From positions 1 to 49,724 of the forward strand of contig ONQE01000021.1 of assembly GCA_900319925.1 (NCBI GenBank): 49,724 nucleotides of DNA. Reading direction: 5' to 3'. The notes under the pieces are model-generated. The model was not told the DNA's origin. It saw only the letters and a program-made list of their open reading frames with translations, and did no database searches. The stretch comes from an uncultured Bacteroidales bacterium (GTDB taxonomy: Bacteria > Bacteroidota > Bacteroidia > Bacteroidales > WCHB1-69). The position numbers and the translations under genes were made by a program. This document shows positions 25,510-34,531 of the stretch, one piece after another; the stretch's first letter is position 1; every line of letters begins with the position of its first letter.

Positions 25510-25535
25510 GTGGATGGTGATGGGACGAAATGAGA

Positions 25536-26591
25536 TTATCCCAGCGGCTCACACCTGTCCTTCCGCACCACGCGGTCGCGCATAAGGGTGGGGTCTTTGA
25601 AATTGCGGGCGATGTTCTGAACGAGTTCGCGATAGTTGTCTGTTCCGTCCTTCCTTTTGTAATAGTAGGGTTTGATGGAGACGCAATTACGATGTTCGAA
25701 AAGTGTGGCGAGCAACGTCCGGTCGGAAAGACCGCATGAGTGGCCCATGATGCAAAGCTGGTATGGGGCGGATTCAATAAACGAGAGCATGTCTCGATAG
25801 TTTGAGGCCTCCAAATATCGGAACGATTTGATATGCTGTAAGTATTCGTTATCGTTCTTATTCACAAGTGCATCGTATTCATTGTCCCATTCGTCCCCAT
25901 AGCCGAAAATCACACTTTCGGGGTTTGATAGACTTCCGTGGATATGATTAACCGAATAATTGTATGCTTTTGGCAGATACATATCCGCAGTGTTGGTGTA
26001 ATTAAAATCGAGGAGCATAATGTTATCCGGTTCCATTTTTTTATCCCACTTATCCATGGAACTTATAGCAATATCTTCCCAGTGGAAAGGTTCCAAAATC
26101 TGTTTCTGAATGTATGGATTCACGGTTGCCTCCTGCATGGATTTCAGATAATCAATGAGTTTGTTTTTGAGAAATTCTAAATCATCATTTATTTGTTTCG
26201 GATTATCGCTTGATTTCAAGAAATAGTAGTAAACATCTTCAATGTCAACCCAGTTTTTTGTTTCCACTTGATAGCAGATTTTCTCAAACAGGGAACTCTC
26301 GATGACATAATCACACAATTCTCGGTTTTGCTTGGCTATTGTTAATACATCATAATCTTTGTCAAACAATATCGGGAGGCCAAGCTGAAACTCCCATGTA
26401 TAAAACCATCCTGACATTTTAACACTATCTTTTAACTCAAACGAGCAAAGTGCATCTTTTTCTATTCTGTTGAAACTCCTTTTTAAACGTGTATTCCATT
26501 CTCTCCAATACCATTCAATGAAGTCGGCGTATTTAGTTTTCAAGCCATGCGCCAAATCAAAGCCGTTGCCGATGAGAATCAATCTGTTCAT
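25536..26591 (-). CDS. abiH: AbiH-family abortive infection protein
   Basis: 351 residues. The N-terminus MNRLILIGNGFDLAHGLKTK and then YADFIEWYW is the hallmark of the AbiH family, a lactococcal phage-resistance protein family whose biochemical action is not settled. Further typical parts are FNYTNTADMYLP followed by VNHIHGSLSNPESVIFGYGD and, near the end, LCIMGHSCGLSDRTLLATLF. This is close to the full family length. It follows the recombinase gene in the same direction, about 100 bases downstream, within the defence island. I see no clear promoter box in front of it. Confidence 0.9.
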   Translation of the reverse strand: MNRLILIGNGFDLAHGLKTKYADFIEWYWREWNTRLKRSFNRIEKDALCSFELKDSVKMSGWFYTWEFQLGLPILFDKDYDVLTIAKQNRELCDYVIESSLFEKICYQVETKNWVDIEDVYYYFLKSSDNPKQINDDLEFLKNKLIDYLKSMQEATVNPYIQKQILEPFHWEDIAISSMDKWDKKMEPDNIMLLDFNYTNTADMYLPKAYNYSVNHIHGSLSNPESVIFGYGDEWDNEYDALVNKNDNEYLQHIKSFRYLEASNYRDMLSFIESAPYQLCIMGHSCGLSDRTLLATLFEHRNCVSIKPYYYKRKDGTDNYRELVQNIARNFKDPTLMRDRVVRKDRCEPLG

Positions 26592-26691
26592 ATTCGAAAT
26601 TTATTAACGATAAAGCATATTACAATTCAAAAATCATGCCGTTTTACACCACATATCACTTTATTCACTTTTTTGCTGATTTGGGAAACGC

Positions 26692-27621
26692 TTATCGAAG
26701 TAGCTTCGTGCTCATCTGCTCCACGCAGCGACGTTTTTGCTCATTGTCGGGATGGACATATAGGTTGAGAGTTGTACCAATGTTGGCGTGGCCGAGAAGG
26801 ACGCTGACGGTTTTATAGTCGCAATGGCTTTCGATGCAGCGGGTGGCGAAGCTATGACGCAGGCCATGAAACTTCATCGGAGGTAATTCAAGCTGCCGCA
26901 TCAGGCGATTGTAGTAGTTGCGGTAAGTTCGAGGCTCTGTTGGGGTTGCTTCTCCAGTCAACACATAGTAGTTGTCATTCATCAGCTGTCGCAAGGGTTT
27001 TAGCATCTGCTTTAATGAACGGTTGACGGGTATCTCACGAATAGAGTTCTTCGTCTTTGGTGGGCCTATAATGAGTTCGGTGTGCCGATGTTCCCCATTA
27101 ACGACATAAATGCGCTCTATGGTTCTCTGTACGTTGATTGACTCCGCTGCGAGATTGATATCACCCCATCGCAGGGCACACACTTCGCCGATACGCATAC
27201 CCGTGCAAAGGCAGATGTAGATGCCGAGATTTCGGAAGGTGAAATGTTCGCTTACATATTGCATCACTTTCCGTTGTTGCGACACAGTAAGCACGGCCAA
27301 ATCGGCATTCTCCCGTTCAGTGGGGAAATGTATAGACCAGTCTTGTGGGGACAAATAGCCTCGCTTGCTTCCAAAACGTTGGATCATTTTCAGTACAACT
27401 AAAATATCGCGGACACTCTTTTGTGAAAGCCCCGATTGCAATTTTTGTAGTACAAATCGCTGTACCTCTTCTTCAGTTAATTGCATGTTGTTACCGAATG
27501 CAGGCAGGATATGCTTTTCAAGAATCAGCGAATAGGCCGAGATGGTTGAAAGTTTTACGTACTGTGCCTTGTCTTTTCTCCAGAGGCAGGCGACCTCTTT
27601 AATATTCATTTGATGTTCCAT
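26692..27621 (-). CDS. Tyrosine recombinase, likely the hsdS invertase
   Basis: 309 residues. An N-terminal SAM-like core-binding domain (AYSLILEKHILPAFGNNMQL) precedes the catalytic domain with the first Arg in CTGMRIGEVCALRWGD, HGLRHSFATR (H-x-x-R), the LLGHANIGTT loop and the nucleophile Tyr in TLNLYVH. A second in-frame ATG lies at 27609. It ends about 100 bases before abiH and starts only about 60 bases from the left 45-bp inverted repeat of the hsdS region. Recombinases in this position next to duplicated, opposed hsdS genes switch type I specificity in Bacteroides and streptococci. That role is inferred here from layout. Confidence 0.9.
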   Translation of the reverse strand: MEHQMNIKEVACLWRKDKAQYVKLSTISAYSLILEKHILPAFGNNMQLTEEEVQRFVLQKLQSGLSQKSVRDILVVLKMIQRFGSKRGYLSPQDWSIHFPTERENADLAVLTVSQQRKVMQYVSEHFTFRNLGIYICLCTGMRIGEVCALRWGDINLAAESINVQRTIERIYVVNGEHRHTELIIGPPKTKNSIREIPVNRSLKQMLKPLRQLMNDNYYVLTGEATPTEPRTYRNYYNRLMRQLELPPMKFHGLRHSFATRCIESHCDYKTVSVLLGHANIGTTLNLYVHPDNEQKRRCVEQMSTKLLR

Positions 27622-27683
27622 AAATAAATGAATTGTTGATTAAAACCAACATAATGTACTCAATTATTAGGGAACGCCTGTCT

Positions 27684-27728
27684 CCAATGCCCCCAATTTG
27701 AGATTTCCGGAGTTTGAAGGGGAATGGA
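27684..27728 (+). repeat. 45-bp inverted repeat, left copy (hsdS N-terminal region)
   Basis: An exact reverse-complement match of 30024-30068. It encodes the shared NAPNLRFPEFEGEW start of both S genes. The sequence on each side diverges at once, which marks the exchange boundary. Confidence 0.95.
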
Positions 27729-28858
27729 GAGAAACGACAATTGGGGATTGTTGCTTTCCATTGGAGTATGGTATGAATGCCCCTGCGAAAGAGTACGACG
27801 GAATTCACAAATACATCCGTATCACAGATATTGATGAGCAAACATCCGCATATAAGCAAGATGATGTTGTTTCTCCTGATGCGGAATTAGAAGAAAAGTA
27901 CAAAGTCAAGGAGAATGACATACTATTTGCAAGAACAGGAGCAAGTACAGGAAAATCATACTTATACGACATCAACGATGGTGTTTTGTATTATGCGGGA
28001 TTCCTCATTCGAGGGAATGTCAAAATTGACAATAATGCCAAGTTTGTATTCTTGCAGACTAAAACAAGTAATTATAAGAACTGGGTAGGAATAATGTCTG
28101 CTCGTTCTGGGCAACCTGGTATTAATTCGCAAGAATATTCCAGCTATCGTTTCCGAATTCCATCTAAAGCAGAACAAAACAAAATAGCACAAGTATTCTC
28201 TTTGATAGACGATCGCATCCAAACCCAAATCGGGGCGATTGAAGCAATAGAATCCCTAATCACAGGAATCACGAGCAAGATTAGCCGTTCAAATAATGTC
28301 AAGCAAGTGTACCTGAAAGATTTGCTCACGGAACGAACAGAACGAAATGTTGACCACCACGAAGTGTACTCAGTTTCTGTTTCCGAAGGGGTTGTAAATC
28401 AGGTTGAGTATTTGGGGCGTTCCTTTGCGGCTGCAGACACCTCTCATTATTGTGTTGCCCGCTACGGTGACATCATTTATACGAAAAGTCCTACTGGAAG
28501 TTTCCCTTATGGTATAGTAAAACGCAGTGACATTTCGGAACCTGTAGCTGTTTCTCCGTTATATGGTGTTTATCGGCCATTAAACGACAACATAGGCATC
28601 TACTTGCACCAGTACTTTTGCAGCGCTATTAACGCACATAACTATTTGCATAAGCTGATACAAAAAGGGGCGAAAAACACCATCAACATTACCAATCAGC
28701 GTTTCCTTCAAAACACAATACCAATACCTGATGAAGTGACACTGGAGAAGTATGTAAGAGTCATTGATGCGCTAGTGCAGAAGCTCAAAAACGAGAAGTT
28801 TTTGCTGGAATCATATCGTCAGCAGAAAGTTTACCTTTTGAAGAATATGTTTGTATAG
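27698..28858 (+). CDS. hsdS: Silent HsdS cassette (no start codon)
   Basis: About 386 residues of a normal S subunit: RFPEFEGEWRETTIGDCCFP, first recognition domain, central coiled-coil with IGAIEAIESLI, second recognition domain and the C-terminal LLESYRQQKVYLLKNMFV. In this frame a TAG lies at 27670-27672, just upstream of the inverted repeat, and no ATG or GTG occurs before the homology begins. It is therefore a storage copy rather than an expressed gene in the present orientation. It is convergent with the expressed hsdS at 28870-30105 and shares the 45-bp and 21-bp inverted repeats with it, while the recognition domains differ. Confidence 0.85.
   Translation: MRFPEFEGEWRETTIGDCCFPLEYGMNAPAKEYDGIHKYIRITDIDEQTSAYKQDDVVSPDAELEEKYKVKENDILFARTGASTGKSYLYDINDGVLYYAGFLIRGNVKIDNNAKFVFLQTKTSNYKNWVGIMSARSGQPGINSQEYSSYRFRIPSKAEQNKIAQVFSLIDDRIQTQIGAIEAIESLITGITSKISRSNNVKQVYLKDLLTERTERNVDHHEVYSVSVSEGVVNQVEYLGRSFAAADTSHYCVARYGDIIYTKSPTGSFPYGIVKRSDISEPVAVSPLYGVYRPLNDNIGIYLHQYFCSAINAHNYLHKLIQKGAKNTINITNQRFLQNTIPIPDEVTLEKYVRVIDALVQKLKNEKFLLESYRQQKVYLLKNMFV
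28222..28242 (+). repeat. 21-bp inverted repeat, left inner copy
   Basis: An exact reverse complement of 29507-29527. It encodes the conserved TQIGAIE of the central coiled-coil and allows exchange of the second recognition domain alone. Confidence 0.92.
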
Positions 28859-28869
28859 AAGGAGGCTGT

Positions 28870-30105
28870 TCAAATAAACATTTGTGAAAGCAGGTACTGT
28901 TTCTGCAACTTGTATTGTTCAAGAAGCTTTTGTTCTATTTTCAGCTTAGAGTCGATAGCCATTAATACATTGGCTATTTTTATTTGGTGTTCTATGTTAG
29001 GAAAAGAAAACTTCCTTTTCAAAAAATCAGACTTCTGTAGATTGAAACGTGTGCTACCTTGTGCTAAAGGATAAACAGTGTGTCGAAAGATGGATGATTT
29101 GACAAAATATGCAAGATATGGAGAGTGTATTTTATTACTATTGATATGCACTCCAAAACAAAAACTGTTAAGATACAACTCCTTCTCGTTTCCCAAATAG
29201 ACAGAGCCAACACAGACCTCTTCTGGCACTTCTGACGAGAGAGTAAACAACACATCACCGTTCAACACTCGACATTGATGCTCTCCCTCGTTTATTTCAA
29301 CTAAATCAAACTGACTATCATCAACAAACGTGTTAGCATAGATATTAGTATAAGGAATGTATGGCTTACCTCGACCAAAATCATTAGCCGACTTTCCTGA
29401 AAGACCCGAATAATCATTTCCTATTTCAGAGAAAGATAGGTTTACTTCATTGCAGAATTGGAATTGTAGCTTGTCATTCAATGAAGATATTAGGGATTTT
29501 AGTTTCTCAATCGCCCCGATTTGGGTTGTTATTCTCTCATCTATCAACGATAAAAATGTGGCAATTTTTTTTTGCTCAATTGTGGTTTTCGGGATGTAGT
29601 GGTAGGTGTTAAAGAAATCTTCAACAGATACATTCAGAAGGCCATGATTCCTTGCACCTTCAACGGCTATCTCTGAAACTTGTTTGTGCCAGTGAGAAGA
29701 GTCAAAGTAATGAACCATCCAATCACTTAAAATACCCATACTCTCAAAACATATATACAGCGTTGACAACACTCCCTCTGAGTACGAATCAAGTCTTTTT
29801 ACTGCACCCCATGGGTGTTCATTTGAGTAACTTTTATTATATGCAAATTCCCCTCTTTTCAAAAGATAGTACCCTTCTATGTTCTCGCTTGCTACAGCTT
29901 TCTTAAAGAAGTCTCGCTGGTCTATTAAACCATATTGCGCAGATATAGTGAGTGGTCTATTTGAAATTAATCCGGAATTCTTTCTGGTAATTCTTCTCGT
30001 CATCTCAGAGAGCCTCATATTTTTCCATTCCCCTTCAAACTCCGGAAATCTCAAATTGGGGGCATTGGGGATTTTATGTGTCTTATCTGTTGCCATAATT
30101 CTCAT
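28870..30105 (-). CDS. hsdS: Expressed HsdS of the second, invertible type I RM system
   Basis: 411 residues. The start (MRIMATDKTHKIPNAPNLRF, then PEFEGEW) lies outside the left border of homology, so the first 13 residues stay fixed while the rest can be exchanged. A first recognition domain, the central coiled-coil (SLIDERITTQIGAIEKLKSL), a second domain and the C-terminal LLEQYKLQKQYLLSQMFI follow. The ATG overlaps the TGA of hsdM by 4 bases (ATGA at 30105-30102), which is translational coupling and shows this is the copy in the expression position. It forms an operon with hsdM, hsdR and the GIY-YIG gene. Confidence 0.93.
   Translation of the reverse strand: MRIMATDKTHKIPNAPNLRFPEFEGEWKNMRLSEMTRRITRKNSGLISNRPLTISAQYGLIDQRDFFKKAVASENIEGYYLLKRGEFAYNKSYSNEHPWGAVKRLDSYSEGVLSTLYICFESMGILSDWMVHYFDSSHWHKQVSEIAVEGARNHGLLNVSVEDFFNTYHYIPKTTIEQKKIATFLSLIDERITTQIGAIEKLKSLISSLNDKLQFQFCNEVNLSFSEIGNDYSGLSGKSANDFGRGKPYIPYTNIYANTFVDDSQFDLVEINEGEHQCRVLNGDVLFTLSSEVPEEVCVGSVYLGNEKELYLNSFCFGVHINSNKIHSPYLAYFVKSSIFRHTVYPLAQGSTRFNLQKSDFLKRKFSFPNIEHQIKIANVLMAIDSKLKIEQKLLEQYKLQKQYLLSQMFI
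29507..29527 (-). repeat. 21-bp inverted repeat, right inner copy
   Basis: An exact reverse complement of 28222-28242, at the matching place in the expressed hsdS. Confidence 0.92.
30024..30068 (-). repeat. 45-bp inverted repeat, right copy
   Basis: An exact reverse complement of 27684-27728. It lies 37 bases inside the start of the expressed hsdS. Confidence 0.95.
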
Positions 30106-31649
30106 TCTTTTACCAGTCCCAGTTCTTTCAAATAGACCTCAATCTGCTCGTCGAGGTCTGCTCGTTTGGCTTCCAGCGTCTTAATGTCTTTCATTACAGC
30201 CTGGATGTCTATCGGCTCTTCCTCCTCAAAGGTGTCAACATAGCGCGGAATATTGAGGTTGTAGTCGTTGTCAGCAATTTCCTGCAAAGAGGCGAGGTGA
30301 CTGTATTTCTCCACTTCGCGGCGATTACGATAGGTGTCGATGATACGGTCAATATGCTCGGGACGAAGTTTGTTCTGCGTCTTCACTTTCTCGAAATCCT
30401 TACTGGCGTCAATGAAGAGAATATTGTCTCCTTCCTCACGGCATTTCTTGACCACAAGGATGCAGGTAGGAATACTGGTGCCGTAGAAGATATTGGCGGG
30501 CAAACCGATGACTGCATCAATGCAGTTGCGCTTTTCAATAAGGTAACGGCGTATCTTGCCTTCTGCAGAACCACGAAACAGCACCCCATGAGGAGCCACA
30601 CAAGCCATCGTACCACCATCGTTGAGATGGTGAATCATGTGGAGAATGAAAGCATAGTCGGCTTTCGATTTTGGAGCAAGTACACCGGCTTTGCTAAAGC
30701 GGTCGTCACTCAAGAATTTGGAAGCAGCACTCCAATCGGCAGAGAAAGGCGGATTGGCTACCACAGCGTCGAACTGCGTATCACCAAAGGCATCAGCCTC
30801 CAGCGTGTCACCGTTCTGGATATCAAAGTCGTTATACTTTACGCCGTGCAGCAGCATATTCATGCGAGCCAAGTTGAACGTAGTGGGATTCTTTTCCTGT
30901 CCATAGATACTGTCCGCTTTACCATTACGAGCGGTACGAAGCAGCAACGATCCAGAACCACATGTGGGGTCATAAACGTTTTTGAGACGTGTCTTTCCAG
31001 TCGTAACAATCTCGGCCAAAATGAGGCTCACTTCCTGCGGGGTGTAAAATTCGCCAGCCTTCTTTCCAGCGCCAGCGGCAAACTGGCTGATCATATACTC
31101 GTAGGCATCACCAAGGATGTCAATATCGCTGGCTTCTTCCAAACCAAAGTCAATGCCATCGAGAGCCACCAGTACATCACTGATGAGCTGATTTTTGTCG
31201 TCGGTGGTTTTGCCCAGTTTAGGCGAAGCAAGGTCAATGTCGGAGAAAAGACCGCCGAAGTCGTCCTCGCTCTCTTGTCCAATGGTGCTGTCTTCAATTC
31301 TCTTCAACGAGCGTTCCAACTGGGGCAAGATGTTCTCTTTGCGTCCAATAGCTTCAATAATCGTGGAGAAAAGGAAGTCAGGCTCGACGAAATAGCCGAG
31401 ATTCTCAACACAAAGACTTTTTACGGTCTCTTTTAATTCTTCGTTATTGCCCGCCCATACTTCCTTGAAAGTGGTTCCGTCGGCTTCCAATTCCTCATTG
31501 ACATAGAGTTCTATCTTCTCAGAAAGATACTTGTAAAAGATGAAACCCAAGGAGAAATACATAAAGTCGCTGGCCGACATATTCCCCCTCAGGGTATTGG
31601 CGACAGTCCATAGCTGGCTGCGTAGTTTTTGTTGAAGTTCCTCACTCAT
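30102..31649 (-). CDS. hsdM: Type I RM methyltransferase subunit HsdM (second system)
   Basis: 515 residues, the standard HsdM length. It carries the N6-adenine methylase activity of the complex. The N-terminal domain begins MSEELQQKLRSQLWTVANTL (the usual WxxAxxLRG pattern), followed by KKAGEFYTPQEVSLILAEI, the SAM-binding DPTCGSG (residues 227-233) and the catalytic NPPFSADW (299-306). It differs from the 3180-5510 protein in both motifs and lacks that protein's long C-terminal extension, so the two systems are independent. It is 12 bases downstream of hsdR and overlaps hsdS by 4 bases. Confidence 0.95.
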   Translation of the reverse strand: MSEELQQKLRSQLWTVANTLRGNMSASDFMYFSLGFIFYKYLSEKIELYVNEELEADGTTFKEVWAGNNEELKETVKSLCVENLGYFVEPDFLFSTIIEAIGRKENILPQLERSLKRIEDSTIGQESEDDFGGLFSDIDLASPKLGKTTDDKNQLISDVLVALDGIDFGLEEASDIDILGDAYEYMISQFAAGAGKKAGEFYTPQEVSLILAEIVTTGKTRLKNVYDPTCGSGSLLLRTARNGKADSIYGQEKNPTTFNLARMNMLLHGVKYNDFDIQNGDTLEADAFGDTQFDAVVANPPFSADWSAASKFLSDDRFSKAGVLAPKSKADYAFILHMIHHLNDGGTMACVAPHGVLFRGSAEGKIRRYLIEKRNCIDAVIGLPANIFYGTSIPTCILVVKKCREEGDNILFIDASKDFEKVKTQNKLRPEHIDRIIDTYRNRREVEKYSHLASLQEIADNDYNLNIPRYVDTFEEEEPIDIQAVMKDIKTLEAKRADLDEQIEVYLKELGLVKE

Positions 31650-31661
31650 ATTGAATAATCG

Positions 31662-34493
31662 TTAGTCCCAATTATAGGTGTTAATAATTTCGCGGAGCCT
31701 GTCAAGAATGCGTTGCTGGAGGCGTGTACGCTCCAACAGCTTTAAACCCTTTTTCGATTTGATGGCCCGCTGTATGATTTCCGGTTTCTCGCGATGCAGA
31801 TAATTATACTCGTCCACGAACTTGACGAGAGATTCCTCTTCGATTTCCTCGTCTGTGGCCAAATCATGTATGGCATTGCTGCGGGAAAGTGCGATATAGT
31901 CGTTCAGTCGGCTTTCCAGGTCAATGGTCCCATCAGCTTTTGCTTGCTTAAAGCCGTCTGTATCGTCATCCACATTCTCGCGGATAAAGTCATCTATCAA
32001 TTTAGATTTGCCGCGTAATTCGGCATCGCGAATCATGGTGTCTATGATGTTCTTGCGCTTGTCTTGATAATCGGCCTCATCAGGGTTAAGGTCGGCAATG
32101 AGGGCAAGAATATAGGCCACATTGATAACATCGCTGTGCAACAATTCCAAACAAAAATCAATATCCTCCAGCTCTTGATCGTTTCCGTATGGGGTTTCGC
32201 CTTCTGCGGCCTGAGATGTGTCGTCGGAAGAAGGATTTATAACGCCAACTGTGATGTCAAGATATTTACTCTGAAAGTCTAAAAACTCCTGCTCCGACAT
32301 GAATAAGTCGGGGTCAGAAGGATCATAGTCTTCGTAAACTTGAATCTCTGCATGTTTTCTGATGATTTCACGGAATGCAAGAACGAAGTCCCTTTTATCA
32401 TATTCGCTCTTAAGAGTGTCAATATACAGAGGTTTGGGATATTTCTTCAAGAAGGCAATGGCAAGGTCGTTAAGCTCTTTTTTGACCGTTTCGTATGGCT
32501 CACGTATGATAAACTCAGTGGGCTGATTATTGCTGAACAGCTTGATGGCAGTATCCACATTGTCCTTCAATTCACGAAAACACACCACCTTGCCAAAACG
32601 TTTTTTCTCATTCAGCACACGGTTGGTGCGACTGAAAGCTTGAAGCAGACCGTGGTATTCAAGATTCTTGTCAACATAGAGCGTATTCAGCTTTTTTGCA
32701 TCGAAACCTGTTAGAAACATGCCGACAACAAGTAACAGGTCAAGAGGTTCCATGTCATCGCGTTTCTTCTTCATGCGCAGGTTGATGTCGTCATAATAGG
32801 CATTGAAATTGTCGGTGGTAAATGCGGTTCCAAACATGTCGTTGTAATCATCCATGATGGCTTGCAGTTCGTCAGCAGTAACCTTCTCGTTGGCAAACCC
32901 CTTGTTCATGCCTGTTTGGTCGTCATCTTGGCTTTCGTTAGCCGCGTATGTGAAGATGGCTCCTATACGGATTTTAGGGCTTAGCGAGCGGAATATCTTG
33001 TAGTAGCGCAGCAGCATCGGCACCGACTGTATGGCGAAAAGAGCGTTGAACTCCCCATAAAGAGTAGATTTCGGAAAATTGTTGAGGACGAACTGAGCTA
33101 TCTCTGTCATCCGCTTTTCGTTTTGCGGGTCAATAGTCTGCTGTCCTTTGTAATACTCCACAAGGAATCCAAGTACATTCTCGTCGGCGATAGCGTCTTT
33201 GATAAGGTATCGGTGGAGACATTCGCCAAATAACTCAGCGGTGGTGTGGTCTTGTGTGGCATTTTCGGCAAAGATAGGGGTGCCAGTGAAACCAAAAATC
33301 TGTAGGTTGTGGAAAAAATTGACGATGTGCTTATGGCAGTCTCCAAAATGACCACGATGGCACTCGTCAAAAATCATCACCACCTTTTGGTTGCGCACAG
33401 ATTGGAGTTTCTTGTTGTAGTAGTCGCGAGTGACCGCGGCATTGAGTTTTTGTATGGTGGTGAGGATTATTTTGCTCTTGTTGCCACTAAGGCGCTTGAT
33501 AAGTTCGTGAGTGTTGTCAGTACTGTCCACCGCCCCAGGCTCGTATGCCTCGTATTCCGACTGGGTTTGGGTGTCGAGATCATGACGGTCAACGACGAAC
33601 AGAACCTTGTCTATGCCGTCAATTTCGCTCACTAACTGAGCAGCCTTGAAAGATGTTAGTGTTTTGCCTGCTCCCGTAGTATGCCAAATATAACCGTTCT
33701 TGTTACTGTTTTGTACACGGTCAAGTATGCGTTCCACCGCATAAAACTGGTAGGGACGTAACACCATCATGCACTTATCTCCCTCATGCAGGACAATATA
33801 TTTGCTTATCAGCTTACCAAGATTGCATTTGTCAAAGAAAAAGTAGGCAAATTTACTAAGATTGTTGAACGGGATATTTTCCGCATCGGTCCAATTAAAG
33901 GTGAACTTATAACCACTGTTGGGGTTGTTAGCAAAATAGCGAGTGTTGACGCCATTACTGACAACAAATATTTGAATGTAGTCGAACAGGCCATGGAAAG
34001 AGGTCTTGTGATAGCGTTGTATCTGGTTATAGGCTTGCTTGAGCTCCACACCACGTTTTTTCAGTTCAACTTGAACAAGAGGGAGGCCGTTAATAAGAAT
34101 AGTCACATCATAGCGACATTTGCGGCGACCCTCAACTGTGATTTGATTTGATACCTGAAACTCATTTTGGCACCACTGTTGCCGATTAAGAAATTCTATC
34201 CACACACGTTCTCCGCTCTCCAGTTGAAATTCTTTCATGTCACGCAGTCGCTTTGCTTTCTCAAAACGTGTGCCGCCTTCCAGATAGAGCAGAATCTTGT
34301 CAAATTCTTTTTCGGTGAAATGCTCTCTTCCATGCAAAGCCAGTTCCTTGCGGTTGTGCTTTTCCAACTGAAGTTTAAAATTTTCTTTCAGATTGGATTC
34401 CTCCTTGATGGAGACATATTCGTAACTCATCTCCTGAAGCGTCTGGATAAGACCTTTCTCTAATGCGGCTTCACTTTGTGTAGAATCTGACAT
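31662..34493 (-). CDS. hsdR: Type I restriction endonuclease subunit HsdR (second system)
   Basis: 943 residues from ATG 34493; a TTG at 34505 is a less likely start. The nuclease site is D129 with E143-L-K145 in YDVTILINGLPLVQVELKKR. The SF2 motor shows Walker A TTGAGKTLTS near residue 276, DECHRGHFG (motif II) near 377, FGFTGTPIFAENA (motif III) and VGMFLTGFDAKKLNTLYVD (motif V), then LQAFSRTNR (motif VI). A long helical C-terminus follows. The order GIY-YIG, hsdR, hsdM, hsdS on the minus strand with short gaps indicates one operon read towards the invertible region. Confidence 0.95.
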   Translation of the reverse strand: MSDSTQSEAALEKGLIQTLQEMSYEYVSIKEESNLKENFKLQLEKHNRKELALHGREHFTEKEFDKILLYLEGGTRFEKAKRLRDMKEFQLESGERVWIEFLNRQQWCQNEFQVSNQITVEGRRKCRYDVTILINGLPLVQVELKKRGVELKQAYNQIQRYHKTSFHGLFDYIQIFVVSNGVNTRYFANNPNSGYKFTFNWTDAENIPFNNLSKFAYFFFDKCNLGKLISKYIVLHEGDKCMMVLRPYQFYAVERILDRVQNSNKNGYIWHTTGAGKTLTSFKAAQLVSEIDGIDKVLFVVDRHDLDTQTQSEYEAYEPGAVDSTDNTHELIKRLSGNKSKIILTTIQKLNAAVTRDYYNKKLQSVRNQKVVMIFDECHRGHFGDCHKHIVNFFHNLQIFGFTGTPIFAENATQDHTTAELFGECLHRYLIKDAIADENVLGFLVEYYKGQQTIDPQNEKRMTEIAQFVLNNFPKSTLYGEFNALFAIQSVPMLLRYYKIFRSLSPKIRIGAIFTYAANESQDDDQTGMNKGFANEKVTADELQAIMDDYNDMFGTAFTTDNFNAYYDDINLRMKKKRDDMEPLDLLLVVGMFLTGFDAKKLNTLYVDKNLEYHGLLQAFSRTNRVLNEKKRFGKVVCFRELKDNVDTAIKLFSNNQPTEFIIREPYETVKKELNDLAIAFLKKYPKPLYIDTLKSEYDKRDFVLAFREIIRKHAEIQVYEDYDPSDPDLFMSEQEFLDFQSKYLDITVGVINPSSDDTSQAAEGETPYGNDQELEDIDFCLELLHSDVINVAYILALIADLNPDEADYQDKRKNIIDTMIRDAELRGKSKLIDDFIRENVDDDTDGFKQAKADGTIDLESRLNDYIALSRSNAIHDLATDEEIEEESLVKFVDEYNYLHREKPEIIQRAIKSKKGLKLLERTRLQQRILDRLREIINTYNWD

Positions 34494-34531
34494 TGTTACA
34501 TCCAATTAATTGATACTCGAATTTGAAAAGG

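Larger units (their letters stand above)
27684..30068. other. Predicted invertible hsdS region
   Basis: About 2.4 kb bounded by exact 45-bp inverted repeats, with a second exact 21-bp inverted pair inside. The two S genes point at each other with stops 11 bases apart. Exchange across the outer repeats would move the whole left body behind the real start codon; exchange across the inner ones would swap only the second recognition domains. Four specificities are possible in principle. Confidence 0.8.

Noticed and set aside
3180..34493. The two RM systems as a recent duplication
   Set aside because: Gene order (M-S-R with passengers compared with R-M-S), HsdM length and motif variants differ clearly.
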